Part shown: positions 7,952-17,933 of the stretch, one piece after another | Numbering within the stretch: position 1 is the first letter of the stretch | How the letters are laid out: every line of letters begins with the position of its first letter | Origin: Bacillus sp. E(2018) | Lineage (GTDB): Bacteria; Bacillota; Bacilli; Bacillales; Fictibacillaceae | Length of the DNA: 64,000 nt | Assembly: GCF_005503015.1 (NCBI RefSeq) | Contig: NZ_SCOL01000001.1 | Location: 1,302,001-1,366,000 of the forward strand | Reading direction: 5' to 3' | The notes under the pieces: model-generated | What the model was told of the DNA's origin: nothing | The model's input: only the letters and a program-made list of their open reading frames with translations | The model's database searches: none | Translations under genes and position numbers: made by a program

Positions 7952-9012
7952 TAGATCTTACCTCCTCTGTTCACACGGTTCATCAACCAATGAACAAGAT
8001 AGCTGCACGCTACAAAGAAGATGATTAGAGCAATAACGATTCCAACAAGTTCTGTCGGAACTCCTGCCATTGCTTGCATATTCAGTGCACCAATCTTTAG
8101 TCCGCCGAACAATGCAGCACCTAAAATAACACCGATCGCACTGTTCGCACCAAGTAGTGCAACAGCGATTCCATCAAATCCTACTCCGGTAAAACCGGCA
8201 TTGATCGTCATGTATTGATACGTTCCGAGACCTTCCATACTTCCGGCAATCCCCGCGAATGCTCCTGAGATGGCCATGGAAAGGACGATATTTTTTGAAA
8301 CGTTGATTCCAGCATACTGAGATGCATGCTGGTTGAACCCAACAGCACGAAGTTCATAACCCAGTGTTGTTCTCCATAATAAGAACCACATGATCGCTGC
8401 AGCAACGATTGCAACGATGATTCCAAAGTGAAGCGTGGAATTGTCTGTTAACTCTTGCAAAAACGGTGAAGCTAGGGAAGCTGATTCTTTTACATTCTCT
8501 GTTCGCTCACCTGGAGCAAGCATGAAATTACGGATAATTTCATTCGTACTATAAAGAGCAATATAGTTCATCATGATTGTTGTAATAACTTCATGAACTT
8601 TAAAACGCGCTTTTAAGATACCCGGAACCGATCCCCATAGTGCACCAGCGACTCCTGCTGCTAGAATGGCAAGCGGAATATGAATAATGGCTGGGGCATC
8701 AACAAAGATACCCACATAAACAGCAGCTAGCCACCCGACTAAAAGCTGTCCTTCTACTCCGATATTAAATAAACCGGTTCTAAACGCAAACGCTACAGCC
8801 AAACCTGAAAGAATAAGTGGTGACATCTGTCTGATTGTTTCACCCATATAGTATGAACCGCCAAAAATTCCTTCGAATAGAGCAGCATATGCTTCAATCG
8901 GTGGATATCCGCTGATCAGCATGATGATCCCACCAATAAGAAGTCCTAAAAATACGGAGATGAGAGGTACTAAAAATTTCATTTTGTTATTATTTTTCTG
9001 CATGAACGGCAC
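7951..9012 (-). CDS. nupP: Nucleoside ABC transporter permease NupP
   Basis: The first permease of the nucleoside importer, 353 residues with about ten hydrophobic segments and a positively charged N-terminus (QKNNNKMKF). FRTGLFNIGVEGQLLVGWL is the BMP-permease signature and VGFNQHASQYAGINV is the cytoplasmic coupling loop. The chosen start is GTG, 8 bases after GGAGG; an ATG four codons in (9003) is an alternative. The ORF overlaps the end of nupO by 23 bases and ends in a TAATG overlap with nupQ, so the three genes should be translated in concert. Confidence 0.92.
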   Translation of the reverse strand: MPFMQKNNNKMKFLVPLISVFLGLLIGGIIMLISGYPPIEAYAALFEGIFGGSYYMGETIRQMSPLILSGLAVAFAFRTGLFNIGVEGQLLVGWLAAVYVGIFVDAPAIIHIPLAILAAGVAGALWGSVPGILKARFKVHEVITTIMMNYIALYSTNEIIRNFMLAPGERTENVKESASLASPFLQELTDNSTLHFGIIVAIVAAAIMWFLLWRTTLGYELRAVGFNQHASQYAGINVSKNIVLSMAISGAFAGIAGSMEGLGTYQYMTINAGFTGVGFDGIAVALLGANSAIGVILGAALFGGLKIGALNMQAMAGVPTELVGIVIALIIFFVACSYLVHWLMNRVNRGGKI

Positions 9013-10519
9013 CTCTCTTTCCTCCGGCCATCAGTAGACCTAGTTCTTGTTCTGTAGTTTCTTTCGGGTTTACGATCGCAACGATCTTCCCTTCATACAT
9101 GACTGCGATCCGGTCACTCACGTTGATGATCTCATCCAACTCAAAAGAAACGAGCAATACGGCCTTACCATTATCTCTTTGTTCGATCAGTTTAGAATGG
9201 ATGAACTCGATCGCTCCAACATCAAGACCTCGTGTTGGCTGAGCAGCGATCAAAAAGTCCGGATCCCGGTCAACTTCTCTAGCGATGATCGCTTTTTGCT
9301 GATTTCCACCGGATAGGGCACGTGCTGGTGTGTAAGCATCAGGTGTACGAACATCGTATTCCTCGATCAACTTTTTAGCTTTATCAAAGATCGGTTTAAA
9401 GTTTAAGATGCCGGACTTAGAGTAAGGCTTTTGATAATAAGTTTGAAGAACCATGTTCTCACCTACTGAAAAGTCCAATACAAGTCCATGTTTATGTCTA
9501 TCTTGCGGTATATGACTAAGACCGTTCTCTGTAACACTTCTAGGAGATTTATTTGTAATCTCTTTATCACGCAGATGTATCGATCCTTCGTGTACTTTAT
9601 GAAGACCTGTGATCGCCTCTAATAGTTCAGATTGACCGTTTCCGTCAACTCCTGCAATTCCAACGATCTCCCCAGCATGAACGGTTAGGTTCAGTCCATT
9701 TACAGCAGGTACTTTTCTGCTATCATGAACGATGAGATCTTTGATCTTCAACACAGCTTCTTTAGGATTAGCATCCACTTTTTCGACTGTAAAGTTTACT
9801 TCACGACCCACCATCATCGCAGCAAGAGAATCAGGGTTAGAATCGCTGACTTCTACCGTACCAACGCCTCTACCTCTTCGTATTACTGTACAGCGATCAC
9901 AGACTTCCATGATCTCTTTTAATTTATGAGTGATAAGGATGATAGACTTGCCTTCATTAACAAGCTTTTTCATGATTTGAATGAGTTCTACGATTTCTTG
10001 AGGAGTTAACACGGCTGTTGGCTCATCAAAAATGAGAATATCCGCTCCTCTATAAAGCGTTTTCAAAATTTCCACTCGTTGCTGCATACCAACTGAGATA
10101 TCTTCAATCTTTGCGTTAGGATCTACACGAAGTCCATATTGATCTGAAAGAGCTTGAACTTCTTTCGCAGCCTTCAGTAAATCTACTTTTCCGCCTTTAG
10201 TAGGTTCTTTTCCAAGAATGATATTTTCGGTAACAGTAAACTTATCAACGAGCATAAAGTGCTGATGAACCATCCCAATACCAAGCGAGTTGGCAATATT
10301 CGGATCATTGTTCACCACTTTATTTCCTTTTACGAAGATCTCCCCTTGTTCAGGTTCGTAAAGACCGAACAAAACGTTCATTAACGTTGATTTTCCTGCA
10401 CCATTCTCTCCTAGTAATGCATGGATCTCCCCTTTTTTTACTTGAAGCGTGATGTTATCATTCGCGACGATTCCAGGGAATTCTTTTCGGATGTTGCGCA
10501 TATCGATTACATATTCCAT
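8990..10519 (-). CDS. nupO: Nucleoside ABC transporter ATP-binding protein NupO (two ABC domains)
   Basis: A 509-residue tandem ATPase of the sugar/nucleoside type. Domain 1 has Walker A GENGAGKST, signature SVGMQQRVEI and Walker B ILIFDEPTAVL. Domain 2 has the degenerate loop GVDGNGQSE in place of Walker A, signature LSGGNQQKA and AAQPTRGLD. A degenerate second site is usual in this subfamily (as in MglA/RbsA-like proteins) and is not damage. It energises the NupP/NupQ channel. ATG follows GGGGGGAG; the gene is separated from nupN by a hairpin. Confidence 0.94.
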   Translation of the reverse strand: MEYVIDMRNIRKEFPGIVANDNITLQVKKGEIHALLGENGAGKSTLMNVLFGLYEPEQGEIFVKGNKVVNNDPNIANSLGIGMVHQHFMLVDKFTVTENIILGKEPTKGGKVDLLKAAKEVQALSDQYGLRVDPNAKIEDISVGMQQRVEILKTLYRGADILIFDEPTAVLTPQEIVELIQIMKKLVNEGKSIILITHKLKEIMEVCDRCTVIRRGRGVGTVEVSDSNPDSLAAMMVGREVNFTVEKVDANPKEAVLKIKDLIVHDSRKVPAVNGLNLTVHAGEIVGIAGVDGNGQSELLEAITGLHKVHEGSIHLRDKEITNKSPRSVTENGLSHIPQDRHKHGLVLDFSVGENMVLQTYYQKPYSKSGILNFKPIFDKAKKLIEEYDVRTPDAYTPARALSGGNQQKAIIAREVDRDPDFLIAAQPTRGLDVGAIEFIHSKLIEQRDNGKAVLLVSFELDEIINVSDRIAVMYEGKIVAIVNPKETTEQELGLLMAGGKRGAVHAEK

Positions 10520-10549
10520 ATTCTTGCTCCCCCCTTATATGCATAAGGA

Positions 10550-10573
10550 AGGACTTGGCTCATGCCAAGTCCT
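10550..10573 (-). other. Perfect 10-bp hairpin between nupN and nupO
   Basis: aggacttggc and gccaagtcct enclose a four-base loop. No U-run follows on the minus strand (CCTTCCTTATGC), so it is not a standard terminator. It probably protects the 3' end of nupN message or limits downstream expression, as often seen after binding-protein genes of ABC importers. Confidence 0.7.
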
Positions 10574-10597
10574 GGCCTATTATTCATTTCAGTTGAA

Positions 10598-11665
10598 TTA
10601 TTTTAAGTTCTTCTTGAACTCTTCAAATTCATCGTCTGTCTTAGGAACTTTCACTTCGCCAGCAATGATTTTCTTTTTGAAATCTTCAACAGATTGCAGT
10701 GATTTCTCTTCAACGTTCTCTTGAGTTGGAGCAATACCTACTCCATCTTCTTTAAGACCGAATTCTACAATTTTCCCACCTGGGAACTTACCGTTCATCG
10801 CTTGCTCAGAAACTTCATAAACTGCTTGGTCTACACGTTTTACCATTGAAGTAAGTGTTACGTTCTCAGGCATACCTTCTTCGTGTTGGTCACGGTCAAC
10901 TCCGATTACCCAAACATCTTCACCATTTTTCTTACGGTTCTTCGCTTCAGTGAACACACCCATACCTGTTCCACCAGCAGCATGATAGATTACGTCAGCT
11001 CCTTGTTGATAGAACGTGTTAGCGATCTGTTGTCCTTTTTCAGCTTTGTTGAAGTCTTCTGCATATTGAACCATTACTTCAGCATCAGGATTCGCTGTTA
11101 GTACTCCAGCTTTAAATCCGTTTTCAAACTTCTTGATCAGTTCACTGTTAACACCACCAACGAATCCTACTTTGTTCGTTTTAGATTGCATACCAGCTAC
11201 TAGACCTACTAAGAATGAACCTTCATGCTCAGAGAACGTAATATTCGCTACGTTATCACCTTTAACAACCATATCAACGATTGCAAGTTTTGCATCAGGC
11301 TGTTGTTTTGCTACTGTTTCTACGTCAGTTCCCATCAAGAACCCGATTCCAAATACTACATCGTATTTTTGACGAATCAGTGAGTTTAGGTTCGGCTTGT
11401 AATCACTTTGTGCAGTTGACTGCAAGTACTTGTAGCCTTTGCTCTCTTCTAAACTATTATCTTTACCGAACTTAGTTAGACCTTCCCAAGCTGACTGGTT
11501 GAAAGACTTATCGTCTACACCGCCAGTGTCTGTTACCATCGCTACTTTAAAGTCTTTTTTCTCTCCTCCGCCAGAAGACTTCCCGTCATCAGAAGATCCA
11601 CATCCGGCAAGAATCGTACCGGCAGTTAACATTGCAGTTACCATTAATCCTAATTTCTTTTTCAA
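10598..11665 (-). CDS. nupN: BMP-family nucleoside-binding lipoprotein NupN
   Basis: The substrate-binding component of the importer, 355 residues. A lipoprotein signal peptide (MKKKLGLMVTAMLTAG) ends in the lipobox ILAGC, so the mature protein is anchored at the outer face of the membrane. The BMP/PnrA-like domain includes VTDTGGVDDKSFNQSAWEG, FSEHEGSFLVGLVAG and GFVGGVNSELI, typical of purine nucleoside binders. The start is TTG, 8 bases after AGGGGG; an ATG five bases earlier is out of frame. It heads nupNOPQ and lies 90 bases after nupR. Confidence 0.94.
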   Translation of the reverse strand: MKKKLGLMVTAMLTAGTILAGCGSSDDGKSSGGGEKKDFKVAMVTDTGGVDDKSFNQSAWEGLTKFGKDNSLEESKGYKYLQSTAQSDYKPNLNSLIRQKYDVVFGIGFLMGTDVETVAKQQPDAKLAIVDMVVKGDNVANITFSEHEGSFLVGLVAGMQSKTNKVGFVGGVNSELIKKFENGFKAGVLTANPDAEVMVQYAEDFNKAEKGQQIANTFYQQGADVIYHAAGGTGMGVFTEAKNRKKNGEDVWVIGVDRDQHEEGMPENVTLTSMVKRVDQAVYEVSEQAMNGKFPGGKIVEFGLKEDGVGIAPTQENVEEKSLQSVEDFKKKIIAGEVKVPKTDDEFEEFKKNLK

Positions 11666-11755
11666 GTCATTTTCCCCCTGTAAGTGTTTTCATTTTAATG
11701 ACTAAAACCAATGCTGCAAAATAAAGTACCGATCACCCCCTAAAAAAGACTTTAA

Positions 11756-12481
11756 CTATAAGCGCTTTCTTAAAACAGAGAACAAAAACTTATCAGATCT
11801 AAAATAGTTGCAAGAATAGAGTACAGGTTCATCAAATTGATCGTAATGCATTTGTTTTAAGATGAGGAGTGGAACGCGTTCATCGCTTTCCAATATTTCA
11901 GAAACTCTTTCGTGATATCCGATCGGTTCAATATTTGTTACCGCATACATAACACGTCTACCCGTTTCTTTTTCCAACATCTCTAAGAATGATTCATAAT
12001 CATGCAATCCTTTTGCAGGGAAAAGGTGTGCTGGCATATGATCTTTGCAGAAAACGACTGGTTCACCATCTGCCGTACGGACACGCTCCATCATCATGAG
12101 TCCTTCAGGCAATGAATCGTTAAACTTACTAAGTAGTTCTTCTGTAACATCAGCCATCTGTGACGTTAGGAAAATAGTCCCTGCTCGTTTGCCGCCTCTT
12201 TCTATCATATCGGTCACACTGTAAAGTTCTTCAATACCAGATGAGAACAAGGCACGAGTTCTTACAAAAGTCCCAACACCATGTTTTCGAATGAGTACGT
12301 TTTCATCTTCTAGAATTCGAAGCGCCTCACGCAGTGTAGCTCTTGAGATTCCAAGTTGTTTTGATAGTTCAAACTCAGAAGGAAGTTTTTCTCCTTCTTT
12401 ATAAATACCTTCTTCAATATCTTTTTTTAACTTTTCAATCACTTTTATATATAACAAGCGATGGTCAGCCTTTATTGACAT
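11756..12481 (-). CDS. nupR: GntR/HutC-family repressor, probable NupR (YmfC)
   Basis: A 241-residue regulator. The N-terminal winged helix (about 1-75) has KLPSEFELSKQLGISRATL and the following RKHGVGTFV wing; the C-terminal UTRA ligand domain (about 95-240) has MMERVRTADGEPVVFCKDH. The position beside spoIIIE is that of B. subtilis ymfC, which I recall being named NupR, repressor of the guanosine importer. In this genome it is directly upstream of nupNOPQ on the same strand, which supports the assignment and suggests co-transcription. The effector is presumably a nucleoside or derivative. Confidence 0.87.
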   Translation of the reverse strand: MSIKADHRLLYIKVIEKLKKDIEEGIYKEGEKLPSEFELSKQLGISRATLREALRILEDENVLIRKHGVGTFVRTRALFSSGIEELYSVTDMIERGGKRAGTIFLTSQMADVTEELLSKFNDSLPEGLMMMERVRTADGEPVVFCKDHMPAHLFPAKGLHDYESFLEMLEKETGRRVMYAVTNIEPIGYHERVSEILESDERVPLLILKQMHYDQFDEPVLYSCNYFRSDKFLFSVLRKRL

Positions 12482-12541
12482 TCCAAAACCACCTTAACTA
12501 AGTTGTTCGACGTATGACAAATTATTAGTAGAATCGACATT

Positions 12542-12570
12542 ACTATACCATTTTTATTTCTATAAATAAA
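12542..12570 (-). promoter_or_regulatory. Putative nupR promoter with embedded inverted repeat
   Basis: An extended -10 (TGG followed by TATAGT, 12542-12547) is preceded at 17 bases by a weak -35 TTTATT. The spacer and -35 contain a perfect 7-bp inverted repeat, tttattt-ctat-aaataaa (12553-12570), a plausible operator for autoregulation. A similar half-site, aaaataaa, occurs upstream of nupN near 11718-11725. Confidence 0.4.
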
Positions 12571-12642
12571 TACTATTTTTACAAATTTTTAATAGGTATT
12601 CTTTGGATTTAACATAAATAGAATTAAATTCCATCAACAAAT

Positions 12643-12670
12643 GAAAACGAGCCCCTATGAGCTCGTTTTC
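12643..12670 (-). terminator. Terminator after spoIIIE
   Basis: A 10-bp perfect stem (gaaaacgagc/gctcgttttc) with an 8-base loop lies 8 bases after the spoIIIE stop; the minus strand continues TTTTCATTTG. It isolates nupR from spoIIIE transcription. Confidence 0.85.
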
Positions 12671-12677
12671 CTAAGAC

Positions 12678-15044
12678 TTATGAACTAGATGCTTCTTTTT
12701 CGTCTGGCATAGCAGAAATTAACACTTCTCGAGGTTTCGAGCCTTCATATGGTCCTACGATTCCTTTGGATTCCATAGAGTCGATTAATCTTGCTGCTCT
12801 CGAATAGCCGATGCGGAACCTTCTTTGTAGCATTGAAACTGAGGCTGTCTGCATATCAACTACGAGTCTGACAGCATCTGTAAACAAGTCATCTTCCGAT
12901 TCCATGACTGCAGGTTCTGCTTCTTCTGTAGGAATCATCTCTGCTTGATATTGAGCTCTTTGTTGTGTAACACAATGATCGACGATCGCTTCTACTTCTT
13001 CATCTGATAAAAACGCACCTTGAACGCGAACAGGTTTTGAAGCTCCTGAAGGGAAGAACAACATATCTCCTCTTCCTAAAAGCTTCTCTGCTCCTCCCAT
13101 ATCAAGTATCGTTCTTGAGTCCGTTTGGGAGGATACACTAAAAGCGATGCGGGAAGGGATGTTCGCTTTAATAACACCTGTAATTACATCAACAGACGGA
13201 CGCTGGGTCGCAATAATTAAGTGGATCCCTGCTGCTCGAGCCATCTGAGCAAGACGAGTGATGGCATCCTCAACATCACCTGAAGCAACCATCATTAGAT
13301 CAGCAAGTTCATCCACAATAACCACGATATAAGGTAAGAAAGGCTGTTTTGCATCACCTTTAGCGTTTTGTTTTCGGATCGATTCGTTATATCCTTCAAT
13401 ATTTCGTGTACCGCTGTGTGAGAATAGCTCATACCTGCGTTCCATTTCAGAGACAACCCGCTTTAATGCTTGAGCGGCTTTCTTCGGCTCAGTTACGACT
13501 GGTGCCAGGAGATGAGGTATCCCATTATACATATTTAATTCTACCATCTTCGGATCAATCATCATCATTTTCACTTCGTGTGGTTTAGCTCTCATCAAAA
13601 TACTCGTTATAATGCCGTTTACACACACACTTTTACCACTTCCGGTTGCTCCTGCAACAAGCAAGTGAGGCATCTTAGAAAGATCAGCGATGATCGGTTC
13701 TCCTGAGATATCCCTGCCAAGACCGATCGCGAGTGGAGATTGTTGACCAGAGAATTGTGGAGCCTCAAGGACTTCTCTTAATGTCACCATCGAGATCTCT
13801 TGATTCGGCACTTCGATCCCAACAGCTGACTTTCCTGGTATCGGCGCTTCAATCCGAATATCTTTTGCGGCTAAAGCGAGAGCCAAGTCATCGGATAGAT
13901 TCACGATCTTACTTACCTTAACACCAACATCTGGATACACTTCGTATTTCGTAACAGCCGGGCCGAGATGAACTTTAAGTACTTTTGCTTTGACACCAAA
14001 ACTCTCAAACGTTTTTTCAAGTTTTTTCGCGTTGCTCTTGCTTGCAGCATATTGCTTATCTTTATGCTGCCCGCTGTTTTGAGGCGTTCTAAGATGTTTC
14101 ATCGTTGGAAGCTGATAATGTTCGTTCTGAATCACTTCATCACCAAAATTAACAGGTAAAGGTGTAGGTGTAGCTGCCGGCTCATCTTCAGTTCTTCTGA
14201 CTTCCTTTACATCTTCTTTTTCTTCGCTCTCACCGTACATCTGAGGTGCAAATTTCAACTGAACGCCGCTCTCTGTTTGTTGAACTCTTTTTGTGAAATC
14301 TTCAATTACTGGATCTTCTGAGATGATGATCTCTTCTGTATCTTCTTCATCATCAACAGTTGCCGGCTTTAAATTTTTCTTTTCTTTTACTTTTTTACTT
14401 CTTTCTTCAGAAAATGAAGTCTTCTTTTCTTGTATGTATTCTTTCATTTTAGAAGTTGCTGAACTGGATGTGTCTACTAGTTTCTGAAGAATAACTGATA
14501 GCGATTTACCTGAAATCAACAGAAGGCTTCCTATGATTAAAAAGAAGATGACAAGTTTTGTTCCTCCAGCACCAAACAAAAAATAAAAAAGAGCAAAACC
14601 GATAGCTCCTACTAGTCCCCCACCGATATCATTGGTTGAGGTCTCCCCTTGAAGCTGCATCCAATAAAGATCCCACGTGTTTCTTATAACTGATGCATCT
14701 TTCCATTCCCCACCGTTTGTTAAATGTTCGAACAAAGTCAAGTGGCTCAATACTAAAAATGAGAAGAAAAGTATATAAACACCTGTTAGTTTCTTCGATA
14801 CCAAAACCGGCCAGCTTCTTTTCCATATCAAATAAAATGATAATAATATACAAGCAAGCAGAAGGATGCCATACCATTCTCCACTAAAAAATCGTAGTAG
14901 ATGAACAAAAGCCATTCCTACATTCCCCATCTTAGCAAGTGCTAAAGAGGACAATGCCAAGATGGTAAGCCCTGCTATCTCAAACGTCAGCTGCTCTTTC
15001 CATCTGCCTTTATTCTTCGCTTTCTTTTTTTTGTTTTTTGCCAT
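12678..15044 (-). CDS. spoIIIE: DNA translocase SpoIIIE (FtsK family)
   Basis: A hexameric ATP-driven DNA pump that moves the chromosome into the forespore during sporulation. The 788-residue protein has four or five N-terminal membrane helices (about residues 25-190), a charged linker, the RecA-like motor with Walker A GATGSGKS and Walker [13 protein letters not shown], and a C-terminal gamma winged helix ([20 protein letters not shown]) for SRS/KOPS-type DNA reading. I start at ATG 15044, six bases after GAGGTG; a GTG three codons upstream lacks a site. The neighbours ylzJ and tepA are those of B. subtilis. Confidence 0.96.
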   Translation of the reverse strand: MAKNKKKKAKNKGRWKEQLTFEIAGLTILALSSLALAKMGNVGMAFVHLLRFFSGEWYGILLLACILLSFYLIWKRSWPVLVSKKLTGVYILFFSFLVLSHLTLFEHLTNGGEWKDASVIRNTWDLYWMQLQGETSTNDIGGGLVGAIGFALFYFLFGAGGTKLVIFFLIIGSLLLISGKSLSVILQKLVDTSSSATSKMKEYIQEKKTSFSEERSKKVKEKKNLKPATVDDEEDTEEIIISEDPVIEDFTKRVQQTESGVQLKFAPQMYGESEEKEDVKEVRRTEDEPAATPTPLPVNFGDEVIQNEHYQLPTMKHLRTPQNSGQHKDKQYAASKSNAKKLEKTFESFGVKAKVLKVHLGPAVTKYEVYPDVGVKVSKIVNLSDDLALALAAKDIRIEAPIPGKSAVGIEVPNQEISMVTLREVLEAPQFSGQQSPLAIGLGRDISGEPIIADLSKMPHLLVAGATGSGKSVCVNGIITSILMRAKPHEVKMMMIDPKMVELNMYNGIPHLLAPVVTEPKKAAQALKRVVSEMERRYELFSHSGTRNIEGYNESIRKQNAKGDAKQPFLPYIVVIVDELADLMMVASGDVEDAITRLAQMARAAGIHLIIATQRPSVDVITGVIKANIPSRIAFSVSSQTDSRTILDMGGAEKLLGRGDMLFFPSGASKPVRVQGAFLSDEEVEAIVDHCVTQQRAQYQAEMIPTEEAEPAVMESEDDLFTDAVRLVVDMQTASVSMLQRRFRIGYSRAARLIDSMESKGIVGPYEGSKPREVLISAMPDEKEASSS

Positions 15045-15099
15045 TTTTTTCACCTCACTAGCATGCCAGATTCTGTATGTATCAACAAAAATAGAAAGA

Positions 15100-15130
15100 A
15101 AAGCAGCCCTGCAAATCAGAAGGCTGCTTT
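15100..15130 (-). terminator. Terminator after ylzJ
   Basis: A 9-bp stem (aaagcagcc/ggctgcttt) with a 13-base loop, followed on the minus strand by TCTTTCTATTTTTG. It lies 32 bases after the ylzJ stop and upstream of spoIIIE. Confidence 0.75.
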
Positions 15131-15162
15131 AAGATAGTATAGCACAATTCTTAGATGACTTT

Positions 15163-15372
15163 TTAAAAGTTTCGCAGCACCATTCCAGGTTGACAGTCTT
15201 CTAGTAAAAAATGAGAAGGGTCTGTGCTCATGATCTGAACGATCTTCGTTTCATCACCCATACGTTCTACAAGTACAGGAACATTATTATAAAGTATTAC
15301 ATTCTGCGCAGACTGTTCGTTTCCTTCTTCCGGAAACATCAATTCAAAAGGCTGCATCGTATACCAGATCAT
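15163..15372 (-). CDS. ylzJ: YlzJ-like small protein
   Basis: A 69-residue protein of the YlzJ family, of unknown function, that is conserved between tepA and spoIIIE in Bacillaceae. It begins [17 protein letters not shown] and has a short conserved end, [11 protein letters not shown]. It has no membrane segment or known motif. Its ATG overlaps the tepA stop (ATGA), so it should be translated by coupling to tepA. The conserved position and coupling make it a real gene. Confidence 0.87.
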   Translation of the reverse strand: MIWYTMQPFELMFPEEGNEQSAQNVILYNNVPVLVERMGDETKIVQIMSTDPSHFLLEDCQPGMVLRNF

Positions 15373-16109
15373 TGTGTTAACCCATTATCATCGTCATTTT
15401 TATTCGCTTCGATCAACTCGTTCAACTTCTTGATCGCTTGACCCACTCCGCCTACCGCGTTTATGAGTCCATCACTTACCGCATCTGTTCCAATTACATT
15501 CGTACCGATATCTCGCGTAAGGTTTCCTTTAGAAAACATCAGTTCTTTAAATCGCTCTTCCGTGATCTCGGAATGGCTCGTTACGAATGAGATCACACGG
15601 TCCTGCATCTTATCTAAGTACTCAAATGTTTGCGGTACCCCAATGACAAGACCTGTTAGTCGAACCGGATGGATGGTCATCGTTGCGGTTGGTGCGATGA
15701 ACGAATAATCAGCGCTGACCGCTATTGGAACTCCTATAGAATGTCCTCCTCCTAATACGAGAGACACACTAGGCTTTGAGAGGGATGCGATCATCTCAGA
15801 GATCGCAAGACCAGCTTCTACATCGCCGCCTACTGTATTTAGGATCACAAGAAGGCCTTCAATCTTATGGTTTTGTTCGATGGCAACTAATTGGGGAATC
15901 AAATGTTCGTATTTAGTCGCTTTGTTGTTAGGAGGAAGCTGCATGTGACCTTCGATCTGTCCCACGATTGTCAAACAATGTATGCTCGAGCCTTCCATTG
16001 TAGGGACGTTCGTTTGTCCTAACGACTGTATCTTCGGAATAAGTCCGGAGCTATCATCCTTCTTGGGTGCATCTGTTTGTGGTGCTTCTGTTTCTGGTGT
16101 CTGATCCAT
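15369..16109 (-). CDS. tepA: TepA, ClpP-like translocation-enhancing peptidase
   Basis: A 246-residue ClpP/crotonase-fold serine peptidase. The nucleophile is S124 in [11 protein letters not shown] and the catalytic His is H147 in MTIHPVR, so the core residues are present; [13 protein letters not shown] corresponds to the substrate-binding strand. TepA (YmfB) was linked in B. subtilis to protein translocation and degradation of spore small acid-soluble proteins. The N-terminal 30 residues are acidic and low-complexity. It overlaps ylzJ by four bases, and rnjB is upstream with a terminator between. Confidence 0.92.
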   Translation of the reverse strand: MDQTPETEAPQTDAPKKDDSSGLIPKIQSLGQTNVPTMEGSSIHCLTIVGQIEGHMQLPPNNKATKYEHLIPQLVAIEQNHKIEGLLVILNTVGGDVEAGLAISEMIASLSKPSVSLVLGGGHSIGVPIAVSADYSFIAPTATMTIHPVRLTGLVIGVPQTFEYLDKMQDRVISFVTSHSEITEERFKELMFSKGNLTRDIGTNVIGTDAVSDGLINAVGGVGQAIKKLNELIEANKNDDDNGLTQ

Positions 16110-16164
16110 AAATTCATACCCCTTCTAAGTTAGGTTCTTCTTAGTATGGGCGTTATTTCCATTC

Positions 16165-16204
16165 ATATGATAAAAAAAATAAAAACCCGCTGTATCAGCG
16201 GGTT
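16165..16204 (-). terminator. Terminator after rnjB
   Basis: A 9-bp stem (aacccgctg/cagcgggtt) with a three-base loop overlaps the rnjB stop codon and is followed on the minus strand by TTTTATTTTTTTTATC, a very strong intrinsic terminator. Confidence 0.9.
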
Positions 16205-17870
16205 AAATTTCCATAATGATCGGCATGATCATTGGTCTTCTCTTCGTTTTTTCAAACAGATACTGACTTAATGTATCTCTAACGTTTGACTTCAGACTAG
16301 ACCATTCTTTCATATTTTCGTTCATGCACTTTTCAAGTACATCACGAACTTTAGTATTTGCTTCTTGTAGTAGAGCTTCACTTTCACGTACGTAAACAAA
16401 ACCTCTTGAGATGATCTCGGGACCTGAAATCAGCTTATGAGAATCTTTACTGATCGTCACAACAACGACTAGGATACCATCTTGTGATAAGAGTTTACGG
16501 TCACGAAGCACGATGTTTCCGATATCTCCTACACCAAGACCATCTACTAATACGTTTCCTGAAGGAACCTTACCTGTTTTTTGAGCGAACCCGTTGGCGA
16601 ACTCTACCACTTCACCTTTATCCACGATAAAGATGTTGTCTTTTTCAACTCCAACTTCGATCGCCAATTTTTGATGCGCTTTTTGCATCTTATATTCACC
16701 ATGAACTGGCATGAAGTATTTTGGTCTCATCATACTGAGCATGAACTTAAGTTCTTCTGCACTACCATGTCCAGAAACGTGAACCTTTTTCTGACCAAAT
16801 ATAACGTCTGCTCCTGTACGCATTAGTTTATCAACCATCTTCGCAACTGAAGTTTCATTGCCAGGTATCGGGGTAGCGGCAATTACGACTGTATCTGAAG
16901 GACGAAGAGCGATCTGTTTATGCGATTTTTGTGCCATTCTAGACAAAGCTGCCATCGATTCACCTTGGCTGCCTGTTGTTAAGATGACTACTTTTTCATC
17001 ACTGTAATCGTTTGCTTGATCGATCGTTACTAATAGATCTTTTTCGAACGTTAAATATCCTAGCTGTGAAGCAATATCAACAACTTTTACCATGCTTCTT
17101 CCGTTTACAGCTACTTTTCTGTTTGTTTTTGCAGCTGCGTTCATAACTTGCTGAACACGGTGAACATTTGAAGCAAATGATGCAATGATTATTCTTCCTT
17201 TTGCCGCTTGGAATACATCAAGGATCTCTTGTCCAACTTGTGCTTCTGGACCTGTAGATCCTGGTCGCTCAGCATTCGTACTATCTGAGAGCAGGCACAG
17301 TACGCCTTCTTCAGCCAATGCTGAAATCTTGCCAAATTCGGTATGCTGTCCATCGATCGGTGTATGATCGATCTTAAAATCACCAGTATTTGCAATAATT
17401 CCCTGTGACGTGTGAATTGCAATCCCTACTGCATCTGGAATACTGTGATTTACATGGAAGAAGCTTACCTTCGCACTGTTGAATGAAAGCTTTTGATTCG
17501 TTTCAATCATATTTAATTCTGTGGAACGCAAAAGTCCCGCTTCTTTTAATTTTGCTTCTACAAGTCCTAGCGTCAAACGTGTTCCATATACGGGCACAGG
17601 TACTTGTCTTAAGACATACGGAAGTCCACCGATATGGTCTTCATGAGCATGAGTTAAAAAGATTCCAGTCACACGCTCCAGGTTTTCCTTTAAATAGGTC
17701 ACATCTGGAATAACGATATCGATTCCGAGCATTTCCTCTTGAGGAAACATTAGACCTGAGTCCATTACAAAAATTTCCTCACCTGTGTCCACTACATACA
17801 TGTTTTTGCCGATCTCACCGACTCCGCCCAGGGCAAAAACTTTAATTTTATCTCTATTTTGTTTAGACAA
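16203..17870 (-). CDS. rnjB: Ribonuclease J2
   Basis: A 555-residue metallo-beta-lactamase/beta-CASP ribonuclease that pairs with RNase J1 in mRNA turnover. The metal motif is complete: H74, H76, D78, H79 (THAHEDHIGG), with HVNHSIPD and TGDFKID following; the C-terminal domain starts near GEVVEFANG. Position between dapA and tepA, and ending in KRRPMIMPIIMEI, identify it as the J2 (YmfA) orthologue and not J1. As I remember it, B. subtilis J2 has a degenerate motif here, so this copy may be more active. The start is TTG, 10 bases after AGGAGG. Confidence 0.94.
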   Translation of the reverse strand: MSKQNRDKIKVFALGGVGEIGKNMYVVDTGEEIFVMDSGLMFPQEEMLGIDIVIPDVTYLKENLERVTGIFLTHAHEDHIGGLPYVLRQVPVPVYGTRLTLGLVEAKLKEAGLLRSTELNMIETNQKLSFNSAKVSFFHVNHSIPDAVGIAIHTSQGIIANTGDFKIDHTPIDGQHTEFGKISALAEEGVLCLLSDSTNAERPGSTGPEAQVGQEILDVFQAAKGRIIIASFASNVHRVQQVMNAAAKTNRKVAVNGRSMVKVVDIASQLGYLTFEKDLLVTIDQANDYSDEKVVILTTGSQGESMAALSRMAQKSHKQIALRPSDTVVIAATPIPGNETSVAKMVDKLMRTGADVIFGQKKVHVSGHGSAEELKFMLSMMRPKYFMPVHGEYKMQKAHQKLAIEVGVEKDNIFIVDKGEVVEFANGFAQKTGKVPSGNVLVDGLGVGDIGNIVLRDRKLLSQDGILVVVVTISKDSHKLISGPEIISRGFVYVRESEALLQEANTKVRDVLEKCMNENMKEWSSLKSNVRDTLSQYLFEKTKRRPMIMPIIMEI

Positions 17871-17933
17871 TGTGTATATTCCTCCTATGTTGTATGTAAA
17901 AAAACTAAAATCCCGATCACGTCACTTAAAAAC

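Noticed and set aside
9600..9700. Broken second ATP-binding site in NupO
   Set aside because: GVDGNGQSE in place of a full Walker A is normal for tandem ATPases of this subfamily.
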